From an archaeon (GTDB taxonomy: Archaea > Altiarchaeota > Altiarchaeia > JAFGQM01): 5,219 bases of DNA. The stretch is taken from assembly GCA_029932835.1 (NCBI GenBank), contig JAOZPI010000058.1:1-5219 (forward strand), written 5' to 3'. A model generated the notes under the pieces. It was not told the origin of the DNA. It did not search any database and worked only from the letters and a program-made list of their open reading frames with translations. The position numbers and the translations under genes are program-made. Of this stretch, positions 5,133 to 5,219 are shown piece after piece; the stretch's first letter is position 1; each line of letters opens with the position of its first letter.

Positions 5133-5217
5133 TGCGGGGGACGCGATTCGAACGCGCGCAGGCCTAAGCCACAGGATCTTAAGTCCTGCCCGTTTGACCA
5201 GACTCCGGCACCCCCGC
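5133..5217 (-). tRNA. tRNA-Leu (anticodon UAA)
   Basis: An 85-base cloverleaf with a long variable arm. The acceptor stem GCGGGGG (5217-5211) pairs fully with CCCCCGC (5140-5134), with discriminator A at 5133 and no encoded CCA. The D arm has C-C-G paired with C-G-G and a GG in the loop. The anticodon stem CAGGA/TCCTG encloses the loop CTTAAGA, so the anticodon is TAA, reading UUA and UUG. The variable arm has GGC/GCC around TTAG. The T arm GCGCG/CGCGT encloses TTCGAAT. The type II shape, anticodon and A discriminator all fit leucine. No intron. Its promoter lies beyond the right edge. Confidence 0.97.
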
Positions 5218-5219
5218 GA

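Noticed and set aside
1..5219. CRISPR array, insertion sequence or retron-like element
   Set aside because: No regularly spaced direct repeats, transposase, terminal inverted repeats or reverse transcriptase motifs were seen.

Overview
The window looks archaeal and chromosomal, most likely euryarchaeal, although the sequence does not fix a lineage. Three things point that way. A tRNA-Leu gene at the right edge lacks an encoded CCA end. Candidate promoters are TATA (box A)-like rather than -35/-10. Most importantly, a long run of proteins starts with class III (type IV prepilin) signal peptides in the archaeal style, with a short basic leader ending in Gly followed directly by a hydrophobic helix. 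Many N-X-S/T sequons in the predicted outside domains also fit archaeal surface glycoproteins. Every gene is on the minus strand, so the window reads right to left.

Right edge (about 4629-5217): a complete tRNA-Leu(UAA), a T-rich 3' flank, and one unrecognised 156-residue Cys-containing protein. That gene is visibly more AT-rich than the rest. Next is a 105-base intergenic stretch (4524-4628) with candidate box A elements and several dyad repeats. It is the likely control region for everything to its left.

Main block (1-4523): nine contiguous genes, here called P1 to P9 in transcription order. Each joins the next by a short overlap or a gap of 1 to 3 bases, so this looks like one operon. P1 to P4 are tiny pilin-like proteins (75, 57, 63 and 66 residues): a hydrophobic helix plus a short polar tail. 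P2 has only 57 codons and is easily missed. P5 (140), P7 (149), P8 (167) and P9 (at least 209, cut by the window) are larger pilin-like proteins with a predicted beta-rich or mixed outside domain. P6 (589) is a giant member with a long helical stalk, seven Cys, eight sequons and a C-terminal domain resembling that of P8.

The simplest reading is a complete set of major and minor subunits for one archaeal type IV pilus-like or pseudopilus-like surface machine. The motor ATPase, the membrane platform protein and the prepilin peptidase are not in the window. They may lie beyond the left edge or elsewhere in the genome. Substrate and function cannot be told from this sequence.
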